A DNA stretch of 21,313 nt from Methylomarinum sp964474415 (lineage in GTDB: Bacteria; Pseudomonadota; Gammaproteobacteria; Methylococcales; Methylomonadaceae), in contig CAYYSO010000025.1 of NCBI GenBank assembly GCA_964474415.1, positions 1-21,313 of the forward strand, read 5' to 3'. Every line of letters starts with the position of its first letter. Position 1 is the first letter of the stretch. Below are positions 1-8,715 of this stretch, in pieces. Position numbers and translations under genes: made by a program. The notes below the pieces were generated by a model, which saw only the letters and a list, made by a program, of their open reading frames with translations, had not been told where the DNA came from and ran no database searches.

Positions 1-230
1 ATAGGTGAAATTTACAATAGGGTAATTTTTTTGGCAAGGGCTGTGAACGGTTACGCACGCATAACGCTTTGCCCTGCCTACAAAGACGTCAATACTTGAT
101 TGTCATACTGTACTGCGCGCGGCCACAGTTGCGGTTTTCTATCGACTATAAAATTCGCACCCGTCACCATGCAGAGTATACTAGATCCTAGAGCAATGCA
201 GTTTTCATTACTGAATAATAATTACTCCGG

Positions 231-2699
231 ATGCCACAACGCCCACCTTATTTATCCATTGCATTAATCTCCGCTGCATCCCTGGCGTATGAAATCTTAT
301 TAATGCGCCTTTTTTCAATCATTCAATGGCATCACTTTGGTTATATGATCATTAGCCTGGCTTTGCTGGGTTATGGTATCAGCGGCACGGTTGTTTCCAT
401 TGCCAGGGAGAAATTATTAAGTAGATACCAACAGGTTTATATCTCCTGTCTGTTAATATTTAGCCTATCTGCAATCATTTGCTTTTTGACAGCACAAGCC
501 ATCCCTTTCAATGCCGAAGAGATTTTCTGGGATAGCAGACAAGCTTTATATCTTCTCTGCCTGTTTCTGTTGCTAACTATTCCTTTTTTCTTTGCCGCCA
601 CTGCCATTTGCCTAACCTTTATTCGTTTTAATGGGCAGGTTTCGCGTACTTATGCAATGGATCTTATAGGTGCAGGAATGGGTAGCCTTGGTATTGTGAT
701 ACTACTTTTTCTGGTTTTCCCGCAAACAGCATTAATCTTGCTCGGCTCAACTGGCTTAATAGCCGTTATTTTTGCAAGTTGGGAATTACGGGTTCCTCAG
801 CGTTTATGGGTAAGCTTTGCAACAATTCTGATCATCGCCGTGGTATTAATCACCGGACATTCCTTTAATTTGAATATTTCACCTTACAAAAGTTTGCAAC
901 AGACCTTGTTAGTTAACGGAACACAAATTATCGACCAACGTTCCAGTCCTTTAGGGTTACTCAGTGTCGTTGAAAGCAAAAACATCCCACTCCGTCATGC
1001 CCCTGGATTAAGTTTACTTGCAACTCAGGAACCATTGCCGCAACTTGGCGTATTCACCGATGGCGGGAACATGACCGTCATTACCCAGAGAGCGGATAAC
1101 CCTGAGCAACTCTCCTATTTGGATTACATGACTTCTGCGCTACCTTATCACCTGGAAAAAATGCAACAGGTTTTAATTCTGGGCGCCGGTGGCGGCGCGG
1201 ATATCCTCCAGGCTGATTTTCATCATGCCGCAAAAATTGATGCTGTTGAACTTAATTCCCAACTCATTGACTTGGTTAAATATCAATATAATGAATTTGC
1301 CGGTAAGCTATATCAGCAGAAAAACATTACATTGCATAACCGCGAGGCGCGAGGTTTTCTGATTGGCAGTAAACAACATTATGATTTGATAGCGTTGGCT
1401 TTAATAGATGATTTTAATGCTTCGAGTTCCGGTTTATATGCCTTAAATGAGAGTTATCTCTACACTACCGAGGCATTACAACTCTATCTTAATCACCTTG
1501 AGCCTGATGGTTACCTGGCTATCACCCGCTGGATAAAAATGCCGCCCCGCGATACCCTAAAGTTGTTTGTCACCGCCATTGATGCGTTAAAACAATCAGG
1601 TTATGCGTCTCCTGACCAGCAGTTAGCCTTAATCCGTAGCTGGCAAACCAGCACATTACTGATTAAAAATGGAGAATTTAGCAATCAGGAGCTCAATGCA
1701 ATTCAAACCTTCTGTGCAAACCGTTCTTTTGATCTCGCCTATACTCCAGACATTAGCGAAACTCAGATTAATCGTTACAACATCTTAACCAGCCCCATTT
1801 TCTATCAAGGAACTCTTGCTTTATTAAGTGAGAAACGTCCAGACTTTCTGGATCAGTACAAATTTAACCTTAATCCTGCAACCGATGATAAACCCTATTT
1901 CCATCATTTTTTCAAATGGTCAACATTACCAGAAATCATTCATTTGCGAGATAAAGGTGGGATGCCATTGCTGGAATGGGGTTATTTGATTTTTATTGCC
2001 ACCTTGCTGATTGCAATAATAATGAGTGTGATCTTAATTCTTTTGCCCTTACGGTTTTATTCCTACAGGGAAGTAGGTAAGGAGCGTGAGCTAGGAGCGG
2101 TAAACTTTCGTATTGCTGTAGATGAGTCGACGAAAAAGATTAAACGGTTTTATGTCATATATTATTTTTTTACCATTGGTCTGGCTTTTTTATTTGTTGA
2201 AATTGCCTTTATACAAAAATTCACTCTGTTTTTACACCATCCCATTTATGCTATTTCGGTCACTCTGGCGGCATTTTTGGTATTTGCAGGTCTTGGCAGC
2301 AATTGCTCTGCCCGGTTTTCAAAACGCCGCGCACGTCGACGTGCAATATCATTCGCTGTGTGTGGCATTGTCCTGTTTTGCGTACTATTTCTATTCACTT
2401 CGGCAACACTGTTTGCAATATTGGCAACCACGCCACTGGCCATTAAAGTTTTATTTAGCATACTGCTTATTGCGCCGCTGGCCTTTTTGATGGGTATGCC
2501 TTTCCCCTTAGCCCTGTCCAGTCTGGCCAATCATGCCGAGCAATTTATACCCTGGGCCTGGGGAATCAACGGCTGCGCATCCGTTATCAGTACCGTTCTG
2601 GCCACCTTGCTGGCAATTCATTTTGGCTTTGCAGCCGTTATTCTTCTGGCATTACTGTTATACAGCAGCATAGTTTTCATGTTTCCGGAACCGCAATAG
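231..2699 (+). CDS. membrane-embedded spermidine/polyamine synthase-like protein
   Basis: An 822-residue protein with a soluble SAM-dependent aminopropyltransferase-type domain between two hydrophobic membrane blocks. The N-terminal block (about residues 8-212) has six or so helices and opens with the family-like stretch AYEILLMRLFS (19-29). The central domain (about 235-570) carries the nucleotide loop LGAGGGAD (317-324), an acidic residue after strand 2 (E340 in DAVELN), the gate-loop-like LIDDF (391-395) and TDDKPYFHHF (552-561). The C-terminal block (about 583-815) adds further helices. This architecture is known for poorly characterised 'fused MFS/spermidine synthase' proteins. The substrate cannot be read from the sequence, so true spermidine synthesis is uncertain. 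The start is the first ATG that keeps the conserved N-terminus; I see no good Shine-Dalgarno sequence before it. A Rossmann-type gene follows on the same strand after 153 bases. Confidence 0.85.
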   Translation: MPQRPPYLSIALISAASLAYEILLMRLFSIIQWHHFGYMIISLALLGYGISGTVVSIAREKLLSRYQQVYISCLLIFSLSAIICFLTAQAIPFNAEEIFWDSRQALYLLCLFLLLTIPFFFAATAICLTFIRFNGQVSRTYAMDLIGAGMGSLGIVILLFLVFPQTALILLGSTGLIAVIFASWELRVPQRLWVSFATILIIAVVLITGHSFNLNISPYKSLQQTLLVNGTQIIDQRSSPLGLLSVVESKNIPLRHAPGLSLLATQEPLPQLGVFTDGGNMTVITQRADNPEQLSYLDYMTSALPYHLEKMQQVLILGAGGGADILQADFHHAAKIDAVELNSQLIDLVKYQYNEFAGKLYQQKNITLHNREARGFLIGSKQHYDLIALALIDDFNASSSGLYALNESYLYTTEALQLYLNHLEPDGYLAITRWIKMPPRDTLKLFVTAIDALKQSGYASPDQQLALIRSWQTSTLLIKNGEFSNQELNAIQTFCANRSFDLAYTPDISETQINRYNILTSPIFYQGTLALLSEKRPDFLDQYKFNLNPATDDKPYFHHFFKWSTLPEIIHLRDKGGMPLLEWGYLIFIATLLIAIIMSVILILLPLRFYSYREVGKERELGAVNFRIAVDESTKKIKRFYVIYYFFTIGLAFLFVEIAFIQKFTLFLHHPIYAISVTLAAFLVFAGLGSNCSARFSKRRARRRAISFAVCGIVLFCVLFLFTSATLFAILATTPLAIKVLFSILLIAPLAFLMGMPFPLALSSLANHAEQFIPWAWGINGCASVISTVLATLLAIHFGFAAVILLALLLYSSIVFMFPEPQ

Positions 2700-2852
2700 C
2701 ATTTGCAATATCTAGCTATTCTAATGTTTAATTACCCGACACCTCTGTACACGACAAAACCTCAGAGAAAGAGGTAAGCTATCATATAAAATATCATCAT
2801 ATTTTTTATTATGTACAGAGACTAGACACAAACATTGATTTGAACAAAACTT

Positions 2853-3629
2853 ATGAAAGCGCCTATCGTTATAATTGGTATCGGAGAATTAGGCAGTGAA
2901 TTTGCGCGCGGATTTTTACGCTGCGGTTATCCGGTTTACCCTGTTACCCGGCAAATGGACATAGCTGATGCCTGCCAACAAATTCCTACCCCTACCCTGG
3001 TTTTAATAACAGTACAGGAAAATAAGCTGCATACAGTTTTAGAACAACTGCCTGATGCCTGGCGGGATAAAGTTGGATTACTACAAAATGAACTGTTACC
3101 CCGCGACTGGCAACGCCACAATTTGATAAATCCAACGGTTGCCGTAGTCTGGTTTGAGAAAAAACCGGATATAGCGCTGACCAATATCCTTTATACACCG
3201 GTCTACGGTCCCCATGCCGTACTGATGTCGCAGGCATTAGAGGCAATAAAAGTTCCAATACGACTACTGGAAGATGAAGATACATTGTTGTATGAACTGT
3301 TACGCAAATCCTTGTATATTCTGACAGTTAATATCTGTGGGCTATCCTGCAATTGTACTGTTGGAAATTTATGGCATCAGCATCAGGCGCTGGCCAGAAA
3401 TGTAGCGAACGAGGTCATCAGTATTCTGGAATGGTTAACAGCTACAAAAATATCCACAAACAGACTGATTAGCGGCATGGTAGAAGGAATTGAAGATTGC
3501 CCGAACAGAAACTGTTTAGGCCGCAGCGCCCCGGCCCGATTGCAGCGCATATTGGCTTACGCCCAGGAAGCCGGTATCGAAACACCAAAACTCAAGGAAA
3601 TAAACAAACTAATTAAAACTAATCAATAA
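2853..3629 (+). CDS. ketopantoate-reductase-like NAD(P)-binding protein
   Basis: A 258-residue protein. The N-terminus is a Rossmann dinucleotide-binding motif, GIGELG (9-14). The C-terminal half resembles the helical domain of ketopantoate reductase (PanE/ApbA): RKSLYILTVN (151-160) supplies the Lys (K152) and Asn (N160) in the expected places, and AGIETP (240-245) matches the typical late motif. Two features are unusual. The usual RPTE acidic motif is replaced by GRSAPARLQR (223-232), so the expected catalytic Glu is absent. Five cysteines cluster in this half (C162, C166, C168, C216, C221). The protein is also shorter than the roughly 300 residues of PanE. It is probably not a functional pantothenate enzyme; the actual reaction is unknown. 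Its last 11 bases overlap the end of the convergent cupredoxin gene. Confidence 0.75.
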   Translation: MKAPIVIIGIGELGSEFARGFLRCGYPVYPVTRQMDIADACQQIPTPTLVLITVQENKLHTVLEQLPDAWRDKVGLLQNELLPRDWQRHNLINPTVAVVWFEKKPDIALTNILYTPVYGPHAVLMSQALEAIKVPIRLLEDEDTLLYELLRKSLYILTVNICGLSCNCTVGNLWHQHQALARNVANEVISILEWLTATKISTNRLISGMVEGIEDCPNRNCLGRSAPARLQRILAYAQEAGIETPKLKEINKLIKTNQ

Positions 3630-4020
3630 CATTGATGACACCCACCATCCCTTTTTCCCGGTGGCTTTGAAAAAACAGTAATTGCTGATCGCAATAAAAA
3701 TCAAATTTTCCGGTTTTGGTGGGTGTAAATCTGATTATTTTAGGCTCGTTACTCAATGAGAGATTAAATTTCATGCCTGCCTGTTCTGCGTCCATGACAA
3801 TATTATGCGGAGTAAAACCTGACTCTTTGCTGGCCGTCAGTTCAACGGGTACATTAACCTTTATTGATACCTGTTTAGGTTTAAAATTATAACTACCGGC
3901 CAGAATTGTCACTTTTTGTATCATCAGTTTTTTCTGATTATCCTGCTCAGCCATACTGACAGAAGCAAACAAGAAATTTACGCATACCTGAATCATTAAC
4001 AACTCTTTATTTAAATGCAT
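3619..4020 (-). CDS. exported cupredoxin (type 1 copper protein)
   Basis: A 133-residue small periplasmic copper protein. Residues 1-24 look like a signal peptide (K5, hydrophobic 8-21, then SMA before E25), so the mature domain is about 109 residues. The type 1 copper ligand set is complete: H72 in TPHN, C110 in FYCD, H120 and M125 (Cys-x9-His-x4-Met). It is probably an electron carrier or a copper chaperone; no partner is visible. The start at base 4020 is preceded by AGAGAG with a 6-base spacer. A second ATG eight codons in also has an upstream AAAGAG, but that start would lose the basic n-region of the signal peptide. The gene lies 221 bases downstream of kdsB in the same direction, so it may have its own promoter. 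Its 3' end overlaps the convergent reductase-like gene by 11 bases. Confidence 0.8.
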   Translation of the reverse strand: MHLNKELLMIQVCVNFLFASVSMAEQDNQKKLMIQKVTILAGSYNFKPKQVSIKVNVPVELTASKESGFTPHNIVMDAEQAGMKFNLSLSNEPKIIRFTPTKTGKFDFYCDQQLLFFQSHREKGMVGVINVID

Positions 4021-4241
4021 GCCAGACTCTCTTAATTAGCTGCAGAGATATCGACGAACAAAATTACCTTGAAGTTCCCGACTGTCAGATTTTTATCAGC
4101 AATTTATCCAGTCCACCTCCATACCTGGACATTAGCCGTAATTGTCGTTACTGTAATCATGAGTAATTATCATACTTTACCACTATCAATTATCCTAGAA
4201 GAATCAGCTGGACTCCACTCGCAGCACTTTGTCTAACCAAT

Positions 4242-5009
4242 TTACATTTTATTGATCGTATTTGTAACTCTTTTCAAATCTTCTTCGGTATCAACACCTG
4301 CTTCCGGTGTTTTTTCGACTATTTGTACGAGAATCTTTTCGCCGTACCACAAAACCCGTAACTGTTCTAATGACTCAATTGCTTCCAGGGGGGATGGCTG
4401 CCAATTACAATAGCGCTGCAAAAATTTAACCGTATAGGCGTACATCCCGATATGTCTTAGATAGGGCTGTTGTTGATTATCAGTATTGACATGAGTGGGG
4501 AAAGAAGCTCGGTCCCAGGGTATGGCAGCACGACTGAAATAAAGAGCATAACCTGATATATCCAGAACCACCTTAACGGCATTGGGGTTAAAAATTTCAT
4601 CATGGTCATGAATTTCAGCTGCCAATGTTGCCATCCCGGCCTTATTTTGTCCTGCTAATGCGCTAGCGACATCGTTTATATAGCTTGGCGGAATTAAAGG
4701 TTCATCACCTTGCAAATTAACAATGATATCATCATCCTTCCAGTTCAGAGTGTCTGCAACCTCTGCTATGCGTTCTGTACCGGATTGATGTTCAGGATTG
4801 GTCATCACTCCTTGCAGTCCCAATTGTTTTACTGCAGTTAAAATACGCTGATCATCGGTTGCCACCACCACTTGTTCTGCATTAGCTTCCAATGCCCGCC
4901 GGCAAACATGTGCAATCATCGGTTTACCGGCAATATCCAGTAGTGGTTTGCCTGGCAGACGGGTTGAACCGTGACGGGCTGGAATAACGACTTTAAAAGC
5001 GCTAGTCAT
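4242..5009 (-). CDS. kdsB: 3-deoxy-manno-octulosonate cytidylyltransferase (CMP-Kdo synthetase)
   Basis: KdsB activates Kdo with CTP to give CMP-Kdo, the donor for the LPS inner core, in the cytoplasm. The 255-residue length is normal. Diagnostic motifs are IPARHGSTRLPGKPL (9-23, nucleotide binding), EHQSGTERI (73-81) and NLQGDEP (98-104) with the metal-binding Asp (D102). It starts three bases after the stop of the Trm112-like gene and is the last member of the tight LPS run exbB-exbD-lpxK-Trm112-kdsB, which matches its neighbours in many Gammaproteobacteria. I see no convincing terminator after it. Confidence 0.97.
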   Translation of the reverse strand: MTSAFKVVIPARHGSTRLPGKPLLDIAGKPMIAHVCRRALEANAEQVVVATDDQRILTAVKQLGLQGVMTNPEHQSGTERIAEVADTLNWKDDDIIVNLQGDEPLIPPSYINDVASALAGQNKAGMATLAAEIHDHDEIFNPNAVKVVLDISGYALYFSRAAIPWDRASFPTHVNTDNQQQPYLRHIGMYAYTVKFLQRYCNWQPSPLEAIESLEQLRVLWYGEKILVQIVEKTPEAGVDTEEDLKRVTNTINKM

Positions 5010-5012
5010 TGC

Positions 5013-5237
5013 CTATAGGGATGTAGGTATTTGGTGTGAGCCGGAGTTGTTTTTTAGCGCTTCGACTTCTTCATTGTTTAATTCGCGCGCTTCATCTTCC
5101 AGCATGACGGGAATTTCATCACGTATTGGAAATGCCAAACGATCAGCTTTACAGATTAATTCCTGATTTTTCTTATCATATACCAAAGAACTTTTACATA
5201 AAGGACAAGCCAGTATATCGAGTAGTTTTTTATCCAT
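5013..5237 (-). CDS. Trm112/YcaR-family small zinc-ribbon-like protein
   Basis: A 74-residue protein that opens with LLDILACPLCKSSL. C11 and C14 form a CPLC knuckle and C29 is a further cysteine; the family core ends in FPIRDEIPVML (36-46). It belongs to the Trm112 family (E. coli YcaR type), whose eukaryotic and archaeal members activate methyltransferases; the bacterial role is not settled. The last 25 residues or so are an acidic/polar tail beyond the roughly 60-residue core. The gene start lies inside the end of lpxK (8-base overlap) and the stop is 3 bases before kdsB, which implies translational coupling. The same position between lpxK and kdsB is conserved in other Gammaproteobacteria. 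Confidence 0.9.
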   Translation of the reverse strand: MDKKLLDILACPLCKSSLVYDKKNQELICKADRLAFPIRDEIPVMLEDEARELNNEEVEALKNNSGSHQIPTSL

Positions 5238-6228
5238 GAGTTTTAGCTTTTAATAAATTAAATAATTGTTGAGAGAATTGTGGTTGCGGCTCCGCTTTTA
5301 TCGGCACGTACCAATGTTTATCCTGCGCAAAGCCGGTACATTTGACAGCATCTTTTTCCGTCATCAACACCGGATTTTCGTCTTTAAAACTGATATCTGC
5401 TAATGAAAATACATGATGGTCCGGAAACGCATATTGTTTAAACCGAATGTTTTTATTAGTCAAAAATTTAAAAAACCGGTCTGGATTTCCAATTCCAGCC
5501 AAAGCATGACAAGGCTGTCCGCTGAATTCGCTTAATGCCCGGGTTTGCCCTGTTTTCAGATTAACAGCTTGGTCCCCCGTAAATTCCATTGAATATTCAT
5601 TTTCTTCTTTGATCTCGCCATTAACGATAATCAGATCGACTTCCTTTAAACGTTCAGGAGATTCCCGCAAAGGCCCTGCAGGCAAACAATAACCGTTACC
5701 GAAACGACGTTGACCGTCAATTACGATAATCTCAATATCCCGTTGCAAAGCATAATGTTGCAAACCGTCATCGGAGATAATAATATTACAATCACTATGT
5801 TTTAACAGATACTGTGCCGCTTCAACCCGATTTTTACAAATCGCTATCGACGCTTTGCACCGTCTGGCAATCAATACCGGCTCATCACCAACATCCGCCG
5901 GATTACTGTCGGCATTCACAAGTCGCGGCTGTTCATGATCCTGTCCACCATATCCGCGACTGATGATTCCAGGTTTAAAACCGGATTGTTTAAGATAATG
6001 GGCTAACCAGATCACTAACGGCGTTTTACCGGTACCGCCCACAGTAATGTTACCGACGATAATCACAGGAACCGGCAATTTAGTGCTCTTATAAAATCCT
6101 TTTCGATATAAAAAACGCCGTACACGAATAATATCCAGATAAATCATGGACAAAGGCATAATCCAGGTGGAAATATACATTTCTTTGTACCATGCATCCT
6201 GAAACCATTTCGTCAGTGTTTTTTTCAT
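5230..6228 (-). CDS. lpxK: tetraacyldisaccharide 4'-kinase (lipid A 4'-kinase)
   Basis: LpxK phosphorylates the 4' position of the lipid A disaccharide precursor with ATP at the inner membrane. The 332-residue length is typical. A hydrophobic N-terminal segment (about 20-36) would anchor it. The Walker A loop GNITVGGTGKT (59-69, with K68 and T69) has the form specific to this family. RGYGG and VGDEPVLIA follow in the usual order, as does the late FPDHHVFS motif. The start overlaps the exbD stop by four bases (ATGA), so translation is probably coupled. The end overlaps the Trm112-like gene by 8 bases. Confidence 0.97.
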   Translation of the reverse strand: MKKTLTKWFQDAWYKEMYISTWIMPLSMIYLDIIRVRRFLYRKGFYKSTKLPVPVIIVGNITVGGTGKTPLVIWLAHYLKQSGFKPGIISRGYGGQDHEQPRLVNADSNPADVGDEPVLIARRCKASIAICKNRVEAAQYLLKHSDCNIIISDDGLQHYALQRDIEIIVIDGQRRFGNGYCLPAGPLRESPERLKEVDLIIVNGEIKEENEYSMEFTGDQAVNLKTGQTRALSEFSGQPCHALAGIGNPDRFFKFLTNKNIRFKQYAFPDHHVFSLADISFKDENPVLMTEKDAVKCTGFAQDKHWYVPIKAEPQPQFSQQLFNLLKAKTHG

Positions 6229-6662
6229 TGAGTTACCGGTGCGTTTTTAGTAGCAAATGTGATGTGTTTAAACCCTAACTGACTGGCAATATCCAAAGCG
6301 CTGATGACAGCCTGATGCGGAGTTTTGCCATCGGCACTGATTACAAAAGGCATCTGCCTGGAATTACCGGCTGCTTGCCTTAATGCACGTTTTAGCGTTG
6401 ATAATTTCTGATTGATCAATTGATGAAACTGCCCTTTTTCATCAGAAATAAAATAAATACCTTCAGCATCAATCATTAAAGTGATTATTTTTTGTTTATC
6501 TTCTGACTCAATGCCTCGGGCTTCCGGTAAATTGATTTTTAACTCAGTCTGACGATTGAATGTGGTTGTTACCATAAAAAAAATCAGTAACAGAAATACG
6601 ACATCAATCATCGGGGTAATAGAAATCTCCAACGGCTGTTTTTTTCTGCGGTGGAAATTCAT
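6225..6662 (-). CDS. exbD: ExbD/TolR-family biopolymer transport protein
   Basis: A 145-residue protein with the ExbD/TolR layout: a basic cytoplasmic N-terminus (RRKK, 5-8), one transmembrane helix (about 17-34) containing the proton-relay Asp (D20 in ITPMIDVVFLL), and a periplasmic domain. It would pair with the ExbB-like protein upstream to couple the proton gradient to work in the envelope. Its ATG shares one base with the exbB stop (TAATG). Its end overlaps lpxK by four bases. Because it sits in an LPS gene cluster and no TonB is nearby, its role may be envelope-related rather than siderophore uptake; that is inference from context. Confidence 0.93.
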   Translation of the reverse strand: MNFHRRKKQPLEISITPMIDVVFLLLIFFMVTTTFNRQTELKINLPEARGIESEDKQKIITLMIDAEGIYFISDEKGQFHQLINQKLSTLKRALRQAAGNSRQMPFVISADGKTPHQAVISALDIASQLGFKHITFATKNAPVTQ

Positions 6663-7276
6663 TATTCCTCCTCTCTATCGCCATGCATCATATCAATTAA
6701 CCGCAATGATTCTTCTTCCATATTGACAACATATTCATCAACTAATCGTTCAAAATAACGGTGAAAAATAAGACTGGGGATGGCGATGGTCAAACCGGCC
6801 GCTGTTGTAATCAATGCTTCAGAAATACCACCGGCCAAAATACCCGGATCACCTACTCCATGAATCATGATGGCGGAAAATACTTTAATCATCCCTATGA
6901 CTGTCCCGAGCAAGCCCAGTAAAGGGGTAATGGAGGCAATAGTACCCAATGAATTCAGATATCGCTCTAACTCATGTACCACCTGATGACCTGCTTCTTC
7001 TATACTAATTTTCATCATTTCGCGACCGTGTTCACTATTAGCCAAACCCGCCGCCAAAACGGTTCCCAATGGGGAACTGACTTTGATGCGTCTCAAGGTA
7101 ACATCATCCAGTTTATTATCTCGATATAATTTCCAAATGTGTGGCACTAATTCTGTCGGTAAAATCTTTTTGCGTTGCAAAGACCAGAATCGTTCACCAA
7201 TTATTCCCATAGCTCCTATGGAACACAGAATAATCGGTAACATCATCCAGCCGCCATTTTTAATCAGTTCAAACAC
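6662..7276 (-). CDS. exbB: ExbB/TolQ/MotA-family proton channel protein
   Basis: A 204-residue inner-membrane protein with three transmembrane segments (about 12-28, 112-136 and 150-172), as in ExbB/TolQ. The channel-lining motifs are TPLLGLLGTVIGMI (117-130) and GISEALITTAAGL (150-162). It forms the pentameric stator with ExbD. The start codon is GTG at base 7276; it is supported by AGGA six bases upstream and by the absence of an ATG before residue 11. It begins 45 bases after the stop of the MFS gene, so all of these genes may share a transcript. Confidence 0.93.
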   Translation of the reverse strand: MFELIKNGGWMMLPIILCSIGAMGIIGERFWSLQRKKILPTELVPHIWKLYRDNKLDDVTLRRIKVSSPLGTVLAAGLANSEHGREMMKISIEEAGHQVVHELERYLNSLGTIASITPLLGLLGTVIGMIKVFSAIMIHGVGDPGILAGGISEALITTAAGLTIAIPSLIFHRYFERLVDEYVVNMEEESLRLIDMMHGDREEE

Positions 7277-7321
7277 GTTTTTTCCTAAGTATTATTTAAT
7301 TCACTATTGATCATTAACATT

Positions 7322-8476
7322 CTAACTCAATAGTGGCCGTTTTTCCCGCCCCACCCAGATGAAAGCAATCAGGAATGCAATGCAACATGCCCCGGCCGCA
7401 ATAGAATAAACAAAAGTTGCGCCAAATGTGTCCCAAAAATAGCCACTGTATAAACTTCCCAACATACCCCCCAAACCGAAACTCATACTGCTATATAAGG
7501 CTTGCCCCTTGCCCTGATGACGGGTTCCAAAATACTGATGAACCAAATGAATTGCCGCCACATGCGATGAACCAAAAGTGGCCGCATGCAATAACTGGGC
7601 AATAATCATTAACGTCATCGAATCAGCACAATGAGCAATCATTAACCAACGGATAATACTCAGAAAAATACTAATCAATAAAATAATCCGCAAAGAAATC
7701 CTGTTCAGTAGTTTTTTCATGGTAATAAACAACATGATTTCCGCACAAACTCCCAATGCCCACAGCATCCCTATCTGAGTCGCAGAGTATCCATTGTTAT
7801 TCAAATAAATTGAATAAAATACATAATATGGCCCATGTGCCAACTGCAACAGCATATAGACAGCAATAAATGCCAATACTTCGGGACTCAGCAGAATACG
7901 CCATATCCCCACACTATCATGTGATGAAAAATTAGCTTGCGCTTCTGGAGTCAGTAATGAAAGCAGCCAGATTAGACTTAGCAATATAGTGATAATGTAA
8001 GGAAGATGTGAGATATCAAAATATTCCAATAACCGGCCTATTCCAAGAACAGTAACGATAAATCCGACCGAACCCCAAAGACGTATTTGACTGTAACGAT
8101 GCGGTTCTTGTTTTAAATGAAATAAGGTAACCGCTTCAAATTGCGGTAATGCCGCATTCCAGAAAAAACTGAAACTGACCGTTATGATTGCAAACCATTG
8201 ATAGCCATTGAAAAATAAAAACCCGGCAAAAAACAAAGCGGCAAAAAATGAAGCCAAACGAATAACCCGCAGACTTTTTCCGGTATGATCAGCAACCCAG
8301 CCCCATAGATTGGGGGCAATAATTTTTGTTGCCACCATTAAGGCGGACAACTCGCCAATTTCCAAAGCGGAAAAACCACTGTTTTCCAGATAAAGGCTCC
8401 AAAATGGCAGGAACCCGCCTAGTGTGGCAAAATAAAAGAAATAAAAACCGGATAAACGCCAGTATGGCAATCTCAT
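7322..8476 (-). CDS. MFS transporter, HcaT/phenylpropionate-permease-like
   Basis: A very hydrophobic protein (384 residues from this start) with about 12 predicted membrane segments. The N-terminus, with LGGFLPFWSLYL soon after the start, is typical of the PPP (HcaT/LacY-like) branch of the major facilitator superfamily. The loop WGWVADHTGKSLRVIRL after helix 2 is the usual MFS motif A region. The frame is open upstream to a GTG at base 8518 (14 more residues), but family N-termini begin just before the first helix, so ATG 8476 is preferred; neither start has a clear Shine-Dalgarno sequence. The substrate is unknown. It lies directly upstream of exbB in the same direction and may be the first gene of that transcript. 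Confidence 0.82.
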   Translation of the reverse strand: MRLPYWRLSGFYFFYFATLGGFLPFWSLYLENSGFSALEIGELSALMVATKIIAPNLWGWVADHTGKSLRVIRLASFFAALFFAGFLFFNGYQWFAIITVSFSFFWNAALPQFEAVTLFHLKQEPHRYSQIRLWGSVGFIVTVLGIGRLLEYFDISHLPYIITILLSLIWLLSLLTPEAQANFSSHDSVGIWRILLSPEVLAFIAVYMLLQLAHGPYYVFYSIYLNNNGYSATQIGMLWALGVCAEIMLFITMKKLLNRISLRIILLISIFLSIIRWLMIAHCADSMTLMIIAQLLHAATFGSSHVAAIHLVHQYFGTRHQGKGQALYSSMSFGLGGMLGSLYSGYFWDTFGATFVYSIAAGACCIAFLIAFIWVGREKRPLLS

Positions 8477-8579
8477 GAAACTGTTATCAGCTAAAGAAAG
8501 GAACACTTTTAATGCCACATTTTGCAGGCATCTGGAAAATACACGAAATAAAGACTACTAATTTAAAACTGGACAGGTT

Positions 8580-8627
8580 TTCACCATGAAGATAATTTGA
8601 ACCTTCATATCTTTCTTTCATGATGAA
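8580..8627. repeat. short imperfect inverted repeat, CATGAAG family
   Basis: TTCACCATGAAG (8580-8591) and CTTTCATGATGAA (8615-8627) form imperfect terminal inverted repeats around a 23-base core. The words ACCATGAAG (8583-8591) and AACCTTCATAT (8600-8610) both recur in the element between icd and sdhE (14901-14909 and 15101-15111). It therefore looks like a small relative of that element. Confidence 0.5.
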
Positions 8628-8715
8628 AAACAACCACCTCCCAAATTTATATTCTCTCAAATGTCCAGCCAGGAAAGATAGGAAACATGCACGAAATAAC
8701 TTAGACAAACTATTT

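Noticed and set aside
33..78. Imperfect inverted repeat GGC-AGGGC/GCCCT-GCC near the left edge
   Set aside because: The arms are short and interrupted, and no gene upstream is visible to which it could belong; no other feature is seen in bases 1-230.
2122..2490. 122-codon hydrophobic frame inside the spermidine-synthase-like gene
   Set aside because: Same-strand shadow of a hydrophobic coding region; hydrophobicity carries over between frames.
2759..2775. Small inverted repeat ACCTC/GAGGT between the first two genes
   Set aside because: Only 5 bp and no T-run; too weak to call a terminator.
8477..8518. GTG start adding 14 residues to the MFS transporter
   Set aside because: Family N-termini begin just before the first helix, which fits the ATG at 8476; the GTG has no clear ribosome binding site.
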